DNA of 64,000 bases, taken from positions 134,381,182 through 134,445,181 of the forward strand of contig OY992539.1 of assembly GCA_963921195.1 (NCBI GenBank). Direction: 5' to 3'. Below, piece by piece: positions 22,602-34,271 of this stretch. Within the stretch, counting starts at the first letter, position 1. Each line of letters opens with the position of its first letter. The position numbers were made by a program, and so were the translations under genes. The notes below the pieces were generated by a model, which searched no databases, was not told the origin of the DNA, and worked only from the letters and a program-made list of their open reading frames with translations. The DNA comes from Pegoplata infirma. Lineage: Eukaryota; Arthropoda; Insecta; Diptera; Anthomyiidae.

Positions 22602-23147
22602 CACAGAAAAAAATATGAAAGAAACAAATTCACTTGTTTAAATTTAATAACAAAAATTGAGTAATTTTTTAATTGACGCAATTAAAAATTTACTCAAAAA
22701 TTTTAAAAACAATTTAAGTAAATAATTTAATAAAATTTTAATAGTTTTTTTATTTTTTTTTAACTCTCATAGTTTTTTGAATTCTCGTTTAGTTTATAGT
22801 TTTTTGTGTATATATATGAAAGTTTGTAATCGTCTTTATAAAATTTTCCTATGTTTTTGAGACATAAATATTTTTGGTAAAGTTTGAAAAAACAAGTTTT
22901 TTTGTTTTTTTTTTTGTAAAAAAAATTAAAACTTTTTCAAACCTTAAAAAAAATAAATAGAAAAATTTTGAGTAGATTTTTAATTGTGTCAATTAAAAAT
23001 TTACTCAAATTTTTTTTCAAACATTTAATAAATTTTTATTAAAAATTTACTCAAACTATTAAATCGTTTACTGGTGCAGAATTGAGTAATTTTTTACTCA
23101 ATAGTATTAAAAATTTACTCAAATATTTTTTTATTTTTTTTTCTGTG
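22602..23147. mobile_element. 546-bp TA-flanked MITE (CACAGAAAAAAA ends)
   Basis: CACAGAAAAAAATA on the left, a T-rich run ending TTCTGTG on the right, flanked by TA (22600-22601 and 23148-23149). The interior repeats AAAAATTTACTCAA and its inverse many times (for example 22680, 22990, 23040, 23105). Its middle (22780-22895) matches sequence flanking the MITE at 40415, so related copies exist there. Confidence 0.7.
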
Positions 23148-23149
23148 TA

Positions 23150-24213
23150 GTCATGGGTAGTCGACGTGTAAATTGATCGTTAAAATTTCCTAAAGCAGGA
23201 GATTCAAATAGATTATAAAGCTTTCATTTCATTTCTTACCAACCACTTTCACCCCATTTCTTTTTTATTCTTAAATTATTTTTTTTTTTCAAATAACAAA
23301 TTTTTATTTTTTAACCCATTCATAAATCTGCTCATAATAATAAAAACAAAATTAAATTGCAATTTATTGAAGACTAAAAAGAACAAAAAAAACTTTTTTG
23401 CTGATTAAAATGCTTAGTTGTCAGTTAAAATTTTTTTTATAAAACTCTTTATTTATGCCCTAAAAATGTAATGAAATAGTTTTGAAAAGACATAATGTAA
23501 CGTTAGCAAATTTTGTCAGTAAATAAAACTAAAAACTTAAGCAAAAGGATTCCTACTCCAAACAAATAACTAGAAGAGGAAAACCAAATAAAGTAGTTTA
23601 ACTGGACATAACGAAATGTTTTTCGCTGATGTAGAAATAAAAAAATGAACAAAATGAAATACGATTTACAAAATGATAAAAATTTATTATAACTGATGGT
23701 GTGAATTAAATGCAATTTATGCCATATTTCACTATGTATTTCAGTGTCGTCTTTTTTTTCAAAACAACCAAAGTAAAGAACTGAAAATGCAGATCTGATA
23801 AAGGCGTAATTCCTTTTGCCTTTTTACACTCATGAAACAAACAGAAAAAAATTTCCTTAGAAAGTTACATGTTCACTGGAAAAAATTATTGGGGGAAATT
23901 TTTGCTAGCGCACTCTTGAATCTTAAATTAGATTTTTTTATATAAAAAATTTACTTTAAAAAAATTATAAAACTCTGCCTTCACTTCTTACCTCCTGCAT
24001 ATAAGAATGGACCGATAAAAAAACAGGAAGAGTATATTGTTTCTTCTACGAAAAGTAAAATTTTATTCAATTTTTGAATACGAAAAATTTATCTATTTTT
24101 TGTTTATGATTGCAATCCTTAAAGCTCTGATTTAAAAAAAAAGCAAAATAAGATATATAGTGGTAGCATCATCAGTTTGTACGAATAACAGTTTCTCATA
24201 TTTAGTATCATAA
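23150..24213. other. Unassigned AT-rich sequence
   Basis: No gene recognised. A CACTGGAAAAAATTATTG stretch at 23874 resembles one MITE end without a partner. Confidence 0.4.
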
Positions 24214-24294
24214 TCTATATATATAAAAGAGTAACGTGACTGACTGACTGACTGACTGACTGACTCATCATCGCCCAGCCCAAACCGCTGAAGC

Positions 24295-25420
24295 TAGAGA
24301 CTTGAAATTTGGACTGTAGGTTCACCTCCCGGAATATAGATCCACTAAGGCTGGATTTTTGCCAGTGTTGATTCTAAGGGGGTAAAAAGGGTAAAAAACT
24401 GTACTTTTGGTACTTTTTATATCTCATGAAATAATGGTCATAGAGACTTGAAATTTGGACTGTATGTTCACCTCCCGGAACGAAGATCCTGTAAGGCTGG
24501 ATTTTTGCCAGTGTTGATTCTAAGGGGGTAAAAAGGGTAAAAAACTGTACTTTTGGTGCTTTTTATATCTCCTGAAATAATGGTCATAGAGACTTGAAAT
24601 TTGGACTGTATGTGCACCTCCCGGAACATAGATACACTAAGGCCGGATTTTTGCCAGTGTTGATTCTAAGGGGGTAAAAAGGGTAAAAAACTGTACTTTT
24701 GATACTTTTTATATCTCATGAAATAATGGTCATAGAGACTTGAAATTTGGACTGTATGTTCACCTCCCGGAATGTAGATCCTGTAAGGCTGAACTTTTGC
24801 CAATGTTGATTCTAAGGGGGTAAAAAGGGTAAAAAACTGGACTTTTGGTACCTTTTATATTTTCTAAAATAATTGTCACAGAGACTTGAAATTTGGACTG
24901 TATGTTCACCTCCCGGAATATGGATTCACTAAGGCTGGATTTTCGCCAATGATGACTCTAAGGGGGTAAAAAGGGTAAAAAACTGTACTTTTGGTACCTT
25001 TTTTAGTTCCTTAAATAATGGTATTAGAAACTTGAAATTTGCAATGTAGGTTTACCTCCCGGAAACAAAAATCACTAAGGCTGGGTTTTTGCCAATGTTG
25101 ATTCTACGGGGGTAAAATGGGTAAAAAAGTGTACTTTTGGTACTTTTTATATATCCTATATATATAATAGTCATAGAAACTTGAAAATTGGACTGTATGT
25201 TCACCTCTCGGAATTAAGATCCAGTTAGGCTTAATTTTTGCCAATGATGATTCTAAGGGGGAAAAAAGGGTAAAAAACTGTACTTTTGGTACCTTTTACA
25301 TTTACTTAAATAATGGTACTAGAAACTTGAAATTTGTAATGTAATGTTCACCTTTCGGAAAAAAGATTCAATAAGGCTGGGTTTTTGCCAATGTTGATTC
25401 TACGGGGGTAAAAAGTGTAA
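24295..25420 (+). repeat. Eight tandem repeats of about 146 bp
   Basis: Each unit contains GACTTGAAATTTGGACTGTA, TTCACCTCCCGGAA, AAGGCTGGATTTTTGCCA, a GGGGGTAAAAAGGGTAAAAA box and TGTACTTTTGGTAC. Starts are near 24300, 24448, 24591, 24737, 24883, 25029, 25178 and 25325. Divergence rises to the right. More decayed units can be traced after the 16-bp array (about 26680 and 26825). Confidence 0.9.
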
Positions 25421-26565
25421 AAAAGAACCTTTTATAAAAAGTACCTTTTATAAAAAGTACCTTTTTTAAAAATTACCTTTTATAAAAAGTACCTTTTATA
25501 AAAGTACCTTTTATAAAAAGTACCTTTTTTAAAAAGTACCTTTTATAAAAAGTACCTTTTTTAAAAAGTACCTTTTATAAAAAGTACCTTTTGTAAAAAG
25601 TACCTTTTATAAAAAGTGCCTTTTATAAAAAGTAACTTTTATTAAAAGTACCTTTTATAAAAAGTACCTTTTATAAAAAGTACCTTTTATAAAAAGTACC
25701 ATTTATAAAAAGTACCTTTTATAAAAAGTACCTTTTATAAAAAGTACCTTTTATAAAAAGTACCTTTTATAAAAAGTACCTTTTATAAAAAGTACCTTTT
25801 ATAAAAAGTACCTTTTATAAAAAGTACCTTTTATAAAAAGTACCTTTTATAAAAAGTACCTTTTATAAAAAGTGCCTTTTTTAAAAAGTACCTTTTATAA
25901 AAAGTACCTTTTATAAAAAGTACCTTTTATAAAAAGTACCTTTTATAAAAAGTACCTTTTATAAAAAGTACCTTTTATAAAAAGTACCTTTCATAAAAAG
26001 TACCTTTTATAAAAAGTACCTTTTATAAAAAGTACCTTTTATAAAAAGTACCTTTTATAAAAAGTACCTTTTATAAAAAGTACCTTTTATAAAAAGTACC
26101 TTTTATAAAAAGTACCTTTTATAAAAAGTACCTTTTATAAAAAGTACCTTTTATAAAAAGTACCTTTTATAAAAAGTACCTTTTATAAAAAGTACCTTTT
26201 ATAAAAAGTACCTTTTATAAAAAGTACATTTTTTAAAAAGTACCTTTTATAAAAAGTACCTTTTATAAAAAGTGCCTTTTATAAAAAGTACCTTTTATAA
26301 AAAGTACCTTTTATAAAAAGTACCTTTTATGAAAAGTACCTTTTATAAAAAGTACCTTTTATAAAAAGTACATTTTATAAAAAGTACCTTTTATAAAAAG
26401 TACCTTTTATAAAAAGTACGTTTTATAAAAAGTACCTTTAATAAAAAGTAACTTTGATAAAAAGTACCTTTTATAAAAAGTACCTTTTATAAAAAGTACC
26501 TTTTATAAAAAGTACCTTTTATAAAAAGTATATTTTATAAAAAGTACCTTTTATAAAAAGGAATG
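25420..26565 (+). repeat. 16-bp satellite array, about 70 copies
   Basis: Unit AAAAAGTACCTTTTAT repeated almost without interruption, with scattered substitutions (TTTTTT, GTGCC, GTACA) and few indels. Not a CRISPR array: the repeats are directly contiguous, with no spacers. Confidence 0.95.
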
Positions 26566-27678
26566 TAGAATTTTTCGGTGAAGAAAAAAAACTTCTGGAA
26601 GAGATACTTTTTTTGAAATTTCGTTTCTAACGGGGGTAAGAAAGTGTAGTTTTGGTACTTTTTTTTTGTTCCTATAATAATGACCGTTGAAGCTTGAATT
26701 TTGGAATGTAGGGGACTTCGCTGAAAAAAAATTCTGCTAAAGTATTTTCAAAAAATTCTGTTTCTAGAGCTGTAAAAAAGTGTTTTTTGATACTTTTTAT
26801 ATTTCATGAAGTAATTATCCTAGGCACTGAAATTTTGAATGCTTTAAAAAGTTATTTTTGGAAATTCTGTTTCTAAGGGTCGCGACCGATCGTAAAGGGG
26901 ATAAAAAGTGCAAATTTGGTTATTCTTATATTTTTTGAAATAATGGTTCAGAAACTTGATGTTTTAAATAAAGGATCACCTAGCACAAAAAACAGTTTTT
27001 GGAAAATATAATTTTACGGGGAAAAGGGGACAAATGGTTATTTTGAGATATCTAACTATTGAACTAAAAGCCGCAGAAATAACACCCAAGACAAGGACAT
27101 ATTTTAAAATTTTAGGGTAAAAAGGGGTACCTGGTAACAGTGGTGTAAAATGGTACTTTTCATATCTACAATATAAAGACAACAGAACTTTTTATATTTT
27201 TAACGCATATTATACGGAGAGGAATGAAACTTACATGGAGCGAAAGGAGATGGACTTGGAAGTGAAATGGAATAGAACGGGGAACGAAGTGGAATAGAGC
27301 TGGGAACAATATGGAATGATACTTTTTACTTAAATTTTACGTATTTAAATTTTTTACTCTATATTTGTTCTCTCTATTTGTTTTTCCACTTAAACTTATT
27401 ATTATTCCAACTTTTTTTTTCACTGAAGTATTTCTTCACTCAAAATCTTAAAACCCGATATAAGGGCTCGAAAGTTGTCAATACATTTTTTCACCGAAAC
27501 GAGCATGATGACGTACCAGCGAAGTTATTCAAATTTTATTGTTTAAATTATTCATTAAAATATTATTTTATGAAAGACTTAAACGTCCACAAGTAAATAA
27601 AACAAAAACCATGTAGAGGATTTTTTTTTAAATCGATAGAGTAATCCTGATCTTTATATTATACGGTATTCAATACAA

Positions 27679-27709
27679 CCGGTAACGAAGTACCGGGATG
27701 GTAAGCTAG
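27679..27709 (+). other. Helitron 3' hairpin and CTAG terminus
   Basis: A six-base-pair stem CCGGTA/TACCGG around loop ACGAAG, followed after GATGGTAAG by CTAG|T. It is the presumed rolling-circle termination signal. Confidence 0.9.
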
Positions 27710-27840
27710 TAACCATATAATTTAAGAAGTGGAAATCAAATATATTACCTCTTCTGAATATTCTTTTTTAATACCATTTTTTATTAAGCGGGTTGTTAAT
27801 ATTTTTTTGATGAACTCGATAACAGGTTTGCTGATTTTTA

Positions 27841-27872
27841 AATAGGATACCCCACAAAGAGGGTATCCTATT
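27841..27872. other. Isolated perfect 12-bp-stem hairpin
   Basis: AATAGGATACCC, loop CACAAAGA, GGGTATCCTATT. It lies outside any element I could delimit, between the Helitron and a DINE-1-like element. Confidence 0.8.
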
Positions 27873-28069
27873 TCGTTTGAAACCGGAATAAATTAATCAG
27901 TGACGCCCAGCGATCAAAATTTTAGAAAATTAAAAAAATAAAAAAAAATGTCTTGAGACACATCATATCGAAGGCAAATACTCAAAACTTGCTATCTGTA
28001 GTATAATAACACAGCATATAGCATGTTTTGAATATTTTCCCTCGATAGTCAATATAACAATTCGTTTTT

Positions 28070-28600
28070 TATACCCTCCAACCACAGTATGGGGGTATAC
28101 TCACTTTGTCATTCCGTGTGTAACGCATCGAAATATCGGTCTAGGACCCCATAGAGTATATATATTATTAATCAGTGATCGATTCTAAGACATTCTAGCG
28201 ATGTCCGTCCGTCCGTCCGTCTGTAGAAGACACGATACAGTCCAAACTAAACGAGCTAGACTTCCGAAGTTTGGCACGAATATGTCTTATATTCCTAGGC
28301 AGGTTAAGTTCGGAAATGGGCAAAATCGGACCAAGGGGAAAAAAGTTCCCCTTTGGAAAACTAAACCATTCTCAGAAAAACAGAATTTTTTGCAGGTTTT
28401 TTTGTACTTTTGCTAAGCAAATGCAACATTCTTATCTCAAAAGAAGTTCCAAATCGCCAGGGAAAGGTGCCCCCTAACGTCACCCTCCAACCCCCTCCCC
28501 CTCCAAAAAAAAAGACGCCCCTGCATTTTTTTAATATAGTTTTTTTAAATTTTGGAGGGTATAAAAGATTCGGCACAGCCGAATGTAACACTCTCACTTG
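28070..28600 (+). mobile_element. DINE-1-like (HINE) element
   Basis: TATACCCTCCAACCACAGTA start, GGGGGTATA partner, GTCCGTCCGTCCGTCTG at 28203, GGCAGGTTAAGTTCGGAAA, a C-rich stretch near 28495, TTTTGGAGGGTATAAAAGA, hairpin ATTCGGC-ACA-GCCGAAT and terminal CTTG (28597-28600). Near-identical in layout to 46290-46816. The frames of up to 78 residues across it are incidental. Confidence 0.88.
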
Positions 28601-28733
28601 TTTTTTTTTTCTGTGTGTATTTCAATATATTTCGCAATTTTAATTTTTGGATTTATTTGCTATTTTACTAATTTATTTCTTTATTTTCAAAATAAATAGT
28701 TTAAAAATTATTCAAATTAGTGGAATTTGATTA

Positions 28734-29617
28734 CACTCAAAAAAAAAACTGTAATGTTAGCAAAAAAAGCTTGTAAACCTACAAGAAAATTTACTGATTT
28801 GGAAACCCCAATTTTTTTTCCTAAAGTTAGCAAAAATGTTTTGCCAAAAATTAGTTAACTGAATTTTTTTTTTGAACTTAGTTTATACACATTTGAAGGC
28901 CCCATTGGGTTCGGACCCAATAGGTCCAGACCCCGATGGGCCTAGCTTTAGTTGGGTTCCTTAAAAATCGTCATAGTTTTTGATCCAAAAATTGTGTCCG
29001 TTTCGCTCTATCTTTCTTAGTTTTTGAGATACGTGATTTTAGGGGACCAATGGGGTCTTGAGAATTAAAAGACTCGATAACTTCAAAAATATTACTCGGA
29101 GAGCTTTTGGTTATTTTGCGGTCTTGTTCTACGTGTTGAGAGCTACAAAAATTCTTTTGGACTTTTTGTTGTGTCGGCAATATTTACCGAGATATGAGCA
29201 TTTTAAAATTTTCGGGAATGCTAACTTTTTTGGATCCAAAGTTAGGACCCATTAGGGCCCACACATGTGAAGAGCACCGACGATACTATGGAGATCTCGA
29301 GAACCAAAAATGGCCTCCATTTTGCTCTATCTGGCTTGGTTTCCGAGATAGCGCCATTTTAAGTTTTCTGAAAATAAAAAAAAATTACCGTTTATTTTTG
29401 CTAATGTTAGCAAAAAATCTTGTAAAAATGTTGTCAACTCAATTTCAAATTTAGCAAAAGAAATTAGTTCAAATTGTTTAAAATTGCTAATGTGCTAAAT
29501 GAAGTTTACGAGAATTTTTTGCTAACATGCTAATCTCAACTAAAAATTTGCTAAAAGCTTGCTAACTAGCATTAGCAAAAAAAAATTAGTAAATCTACTA
29601 ACGTATTTTTTTGAGTG
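28734..29617. mobile_element. 884-bp TA-flanked MITE (CACTCAAAA ends)
   Basis: It starts CACTCAAAAAAAAAACTGTA and ends TACTAACGTATTTTTTTGAGTG, flanked by TA (28732-28733 and 29618-29619). Subterminal parts repeat TTAGCAAAAA and TTAGTAAATCTACTAA. The centre (about 28900-29370) carries GGGTTCGGACCCAATAGGTC and a CCATTTTGCTCTATCTGGCT module also found in the elements at 56469 and 58752. No convincing coding frame. Confidence 0.8.
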
Positions 29618-29619
29618 TA

Positions 29620-30544
29620 TAAATCAAATCTAAAAAAATTAAAAGCCGAAAATTAAAAAAAATGTTCATTTTTGCTTGAAACAATTTCTGTACTGATGCA
29701 CATATAAATTGCGGAGGCCCAGGGGGGATATTTTTTTTAATTGCAGAAAGATGAGACTTGGCATTTGTATCCAAATTTAACTGAAGTTCTACCTTTTTCA
29801 TACATAAATATTTTTTGGAAAAAGTTGATCTGTACTAGTTGAAAAATCTAACAGAGGATCAAAATGAGTTAATGTTCCTCATAATCCAACTTAAAGTTTT
29901 ACTTAACAACTGTTTTTTTATATATTAAATCGAAGAAGTGCTAAACCATTTTGTTTAAATTATTTTGTAAATGCTCGTCATAACCCGGCTCAAGTTTTTA
30001 GGGAAAGTAAAATAAACAACTCCTATTTTACGCCAACTTTTTTCGATTTATCGAAATCGGAGTACTGCTGGACTTGCGGCCTTTTTACAAAAATATACGA
30101 ATTTAAGATTTTTAAATTATTTAATTTGTTAAAATGCATTCAAATGGTCAAATTTTTCAGTTTCCCTTCTTAGACTTTTTCTTTACGAAAACTGTATGAA
30201 AATCTTATACTTTTTTCCTACAGAAAAATTATCGAATTTTAAGAACTTAGATTTGTTTCGTATAGAAAAAGTTAAAGATTCTGAGAACTTTTTTCGATAG
30301 CAAATGCTTTAGATTCTGAGACTTTTTTCCTATAGAACATTTTAAAGATTCTGACCTTTTGCCGATAAAAAAAATCAGGGTATGAGTCCTTTTTTCTATA
30401 GAAAAAGTCTGGGGATTCTCCGACCCTTTCCTATGGAAAAAGTCTTCAGATTGTTTTCAATAAAAATTATCGGATTTCATTTTTTTTTTCTTTTTACTTT
30501 TTTCTTTTCTTTCATCTTTTCTTTTTTCTGTTTCTTTCTATTTT
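29620..30544. other. Unassigned, AT-rich
   Basis: Between about 30170 and 30470 loose repeats of a TTTCCTATAGAAAAA / GATTCTGAG pattern recur, similar in style to 9060-9450. No gene seen. Confidence 0.4.
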
Positions 30545-32619
30545 TATACCCTCCACTCTAGTGATAGAGGGTATATATAAGTTTTTCATTCCGTTTGTAA
30601 CACCTCGAAATATTGGTCTAGGACCCCATAAAGTATATAGGGCATTCCAAGCCAAATCACTCACTTTTATTTTATTTTTGGATATGTTTTAGTACTTATT
30701 AAATGCAACTTGGACACCAATTTTCAGCCTTTAATTTCAAGATGGTGTTGAGTAACCAATTTTTCAAAATGGCGATTTTCTCAAAAAAATTCAAAAGTTA
30801 AAATTTTTAATTAATTTTGACCATTAAAAAATATAGATATTTTAAAAAAAGTTGGACAACATTCTGTTGGTATTTAAATGTAGTTTTAGAAAAAAAATAT
30901 GAAAAAATTATTCGAAGTAATTATCACTTATTTTTTGACGTTAAAAATTATAATCGACTTTTTGAAAAAGTTCGAAACCTTCGATTTTTTTTGTAAAAAA
31001 CTATAAAAATTCTACTCTAAATTACGCAACTTTTAAGCCATAACTCGAGATGTGATCACAATTCTTTCTATTTTTTTAAAATTTTTAAAATTGCTTCTTT
31101 TATTTTTTGGCTCTGACTTATTTTATATGGTGATCCAAAAAAATTTAATTGGTAGATATTGAGCCTAACTTACCCTAGATATATTCATTTCGAGGTAAAA
31201 ATACGTCTCACAAAAATTTAGAACGATCGGAAATGGGTAAGGCGTTTAGCAAGGTTCTTGAAGTTTAAAAAACGGATTACAAGGAAAAATATGATTTTTT
31301 TTCTGTTTTCTCAATTTTTTTAGTATTTTAAGTTAAGTTTTAATTCAAGTGATTACAGAATTATGATGTGGAGTAAAATGCCTTTCAAATAAGGTACTAA
31401 AAACTAAAATCGGTTGAAAATCAGCCAAGTTATTACAACTTCCCCAGGCATCTAGCGTGTGTCATACCACTTGATTAAAGAATACGAGTCCCTTTTTTTA
31501 AATTTATTGAAATTTTCTACTGCAATAACATTTTTTCAATATTCATGTTTCAATGTAAAATTTTTTTGGTTTTTCCAAATTTTAAAACAAAAACAAAATT
31601 TTTTTTTTTTTAAATAGAGATTTCAAAAGGGTGTTGAAAATGCAGGCATTTTTAGCATTAATTTAAAAAATGTTAGTAAAACACAATATGAAAAATACTT
31701 GTCATCTAATTACATTTGAACTTGAAGTATAAAAAATGTTATTACAGTAGAAAATTTCAATGAATTTCAAAAATCGGATTGTATTGCTTAATCAAGTGTT
31801 CTGCCATACGTTAGATGCCTGGGGAAGTTGTAATAACTTGGCTGATTTTCAACCGATTTCAGTTTTTGATACCTTATTAGAGAGGCATTTCCGTATCATA
31901 ATTCTGTAACCACTTGAATTAAAACTTAACTTAAAATACCAAAAAAAATTAGAAAACAGAAAAAAATGCATATTTTTCCTTGTAATCCGTTTTCTAAACT
32001 TCAAGGCCCATGCGGAACACCTTATCCATGTCTGATCGTTCTTAATTTTTGTGAGGCGTATTTTTACCTCGAAATGAATATATCTAGGGTAAGTTAGGGT
32101 CAGTATCTACCAATTTAATTTTTTTGGAACACCATATAAAATAAATCACAGTCAAAAATAAAAGGTGCAATTTTCAAAATTTGAAAAAAATAGAACAAAT
32201 TGCGATCAAATCTCGAATTATGGCTTAAAAGTTGCGTAAGTTAGAGTAGAACTTTTAGACGTTTGTAAAAAAAATCGAGGGTTTCGGACTTTTTCAAAAA
32301 GCCGATTTTAATTTTTAAACGTTAAAAAATAAGTGACAACTACTTCGAATAATTTTTTTAATATTTTTTTCTAAAACTACATTTAAATACCAAAAAAACG
32401 TTGTCCAACTTTTTTAAAGATATCTATATTTTTAACTGGTCAAAATTAATTGAAAATTTTAATTTTTTCATTTTTTTTTAAAAAATTGCCATGTTGAAAA
32501 ATTGATTACTCAACACCATCTTGGAATAAAGGCTGAAAATTGGTGTCCAATTTGCATTTAATAAGTATTAAAACATATCCAAAAATAAAATAAATTATAA
32601 AAAAATAAAATCTCACTTG
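30545..32619 (+). mobile_element. DINE-1-like (HINE) element split by a palindromic element
   Basis: The left part (30545-30638) has TATACCCTCCACTCTAGTGA, GAGGGTATATATAAG and GGACCCCATAAAGTATAT. Only TCTCACTTG|TTTT (ending 32619) remains after the insertion. The middle of the element, including the 3' hairpin, is missing, so a deletion accompanied or followed the insertion. Confidence 0.55.
30639..32610. mobile_element. Palindromic element, type B, copy 1 (right end lost)
   Basis: It starts AGGGCATTCCAAGCCAAATC after ATAT (30635-30638). The arms (about 30639-31560 and 31700-32600) are inverted copies of the sequence in the elements at 38299 and 59946, with lower identity. The last 40 or so bases, including the terminal GGAATGCCCC, are gone. 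A CTTCCCCAGGCATCTAGCGT box appears inverted in both arms (31440 and 31810). Confidence 0.8.
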
Positions 32620-33015
32620 TTTTCCATAATTTTTTTTTCATAAATTTTTTTTTTTCATCATACTTTTCTTCATCAAATTTTTTTTTTTCATAAAATTTTT
32701 TTTTTCATGAAACTTTTTTTTCATCATTTTTTTTTATCAAATTTTTTTTTTATCAAATTTTTTTTTCGTCAATTTTTTTCATTAATTTGTTTTTCATTAA
32801 TTTTTTTTTTCATCAAATTTTTTTTTCATCAATTTTTTTTATCAAATTTTTTATTGTAAATTTTTTTCTCACCAAATTATTTTTTTTTTTTTACATCAAA
32901 AAAAATTTTTTTTTTCATCAAAACATTCATTAAATACTTTTTTTCATCAAAATTTTTTTTCACCAAAAATTTTGGGTTCATTAAATTTTTTTTAACATAA
33001 TTTAGTTTTTCGTGA
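32620..33015. repeat. T-rich degenerate tandem repeat
   Basis: Many variants of TTTTTTTCATCAAAT in a row. Low complexity; no other signal. Confidence 0.8.
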
Positions 33016-34225
33016 AAAAAAAAATCATTTTTGTTTTACCAAAAATTTTCGCATAATTTAACAGTTTAAAAATTTAGCATTCAAAGAGAATTTATGAGGA
33101 ACTGTTAATAACCTTAATATACGAATGATATTTTGGTAAATCATAAAATACATAAAAAAGTAATAAAAATTTATCATGTTGCTAAAAGAAATTACAATAT
33201 TTTATAATAATATGCATAAATATTTTTCTATGTAAATATTCTGTATGCATGTAAGATTTTTAATATGCATTCTGTATGCATAGCACAATATTAATATTAA
33301 AGTTACATATATTAATAACAAATTTATATGCCAATATTGTAATAATAAAATATGCTACTACTACTTTTTAATGATAAAACAATAAAATTGTGAATAAATT
33401 TTATGTGCATTAGAAAATTATTACATTCATAGACATACTCATGTAAATATTTGAGAAAGTTTATGGTCGTCCATCCTAGATATATAAATTTAGGCGCACA
33501 ATCACTTCAGATAAAAATTAAGATAAAATTTTTAAAATCCAATAATAAATTGTCCTTTGTTTTCAGTTTTTACAACATTAGGTCCGAGTAGACGTAATAA
33601 ATGAATATTTCCATTGCGGTTACTTATCACCATTTCCGATTTCTACATGCAAGGTTGGAGCACCCTAATATCAATAAGTAACTCATATAATTACAATAGA
33701 AAAAAATGAGCAGGTATCCTTTTGTTAGATGTTCTTAATTATGCCCAAATATTTGATAATCTTATGTTTGAAAAATAAAAAAAAAAATAAAAAATCCGAA
33801 ATTTAAAATCCTACTGATGATAACACTAACTGGAGTGTTTGAAACCGGTACGGGAATACCAGAATTGTCTATTATTTTTAGAAATTCAAATTTTCTTCTG
33901 CATTTTTTCAACTTGAGCCCTGAAAACCGAAGAAAATTGATCGTTACAGCATATTAACTAGGGCGCACAGTGCGTTGTCCCATAGACAAAAATCTAAAAT
34001 AAGGGCATGGTCTTACAAATTTATGAAATTTATATATTTAACAGCTAATTAGTAAAAAGTGAAAATTTTTTGGTAAAAAGTTAAAAACGGCCGGGTGTGA
34101 TGGAATAAATCTAAAATCCGTCATCTTAAATTTTCCCCAAAAAAAATTGTTTACGTAGTTCAAAGCTATATCTTGCTGATAATTAAAAGAAAAGTTGCGT
34201 ATTTTTCATTCCTATTCTATGAAAA
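33016..34225. other. Unassigned AT-rich sequence
   Basis: Possibly host DNA: few repeats, no gene, and a TATGCAT-rich patch near 33210-33290. No open frame of note. Confidence 0.4.
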
Positions 34226-34271
34226 AACAAGTAGAAAAGTTAAATTCGACTTGGCCGAATCTATGAATACC

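Larger units (their letters stand above)
24214..27709 (+). mobile_element. Non-autonomous Helitron
   Basis: It begins TCTATATATATAAAAGAGTA directly after A and ends with hairpin CCGGTA-ACGAAG-TACCGG (27679-27696), nine bases, then CTAG (27706-27709) before T. A 5' TC, a 3' palindrome about 10 nt before CTRR, insertion between A and T, and no TSD are the established Helitron signature. No Rep or helicase is encoded. The interior is a (GACT)n run, about eight 146-bp repeats, about 70 copies of a 16-bp repeat, then single-copy-like filler (26570-27660). Confidence 0.93.

Noticed and set aside
22602..23147. Scaffold/matrix attachment region or replication origin
   Set aside because: AT-richness alone is unremarkable here and the TIR with TA flanks explains it as a MITE.
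25420..26565. Regular short repeats as a CRISPR array
   Set aside because: Units are contiguous 16-mers with no spacers, inside a Helitron in a eukaryotic sequence.
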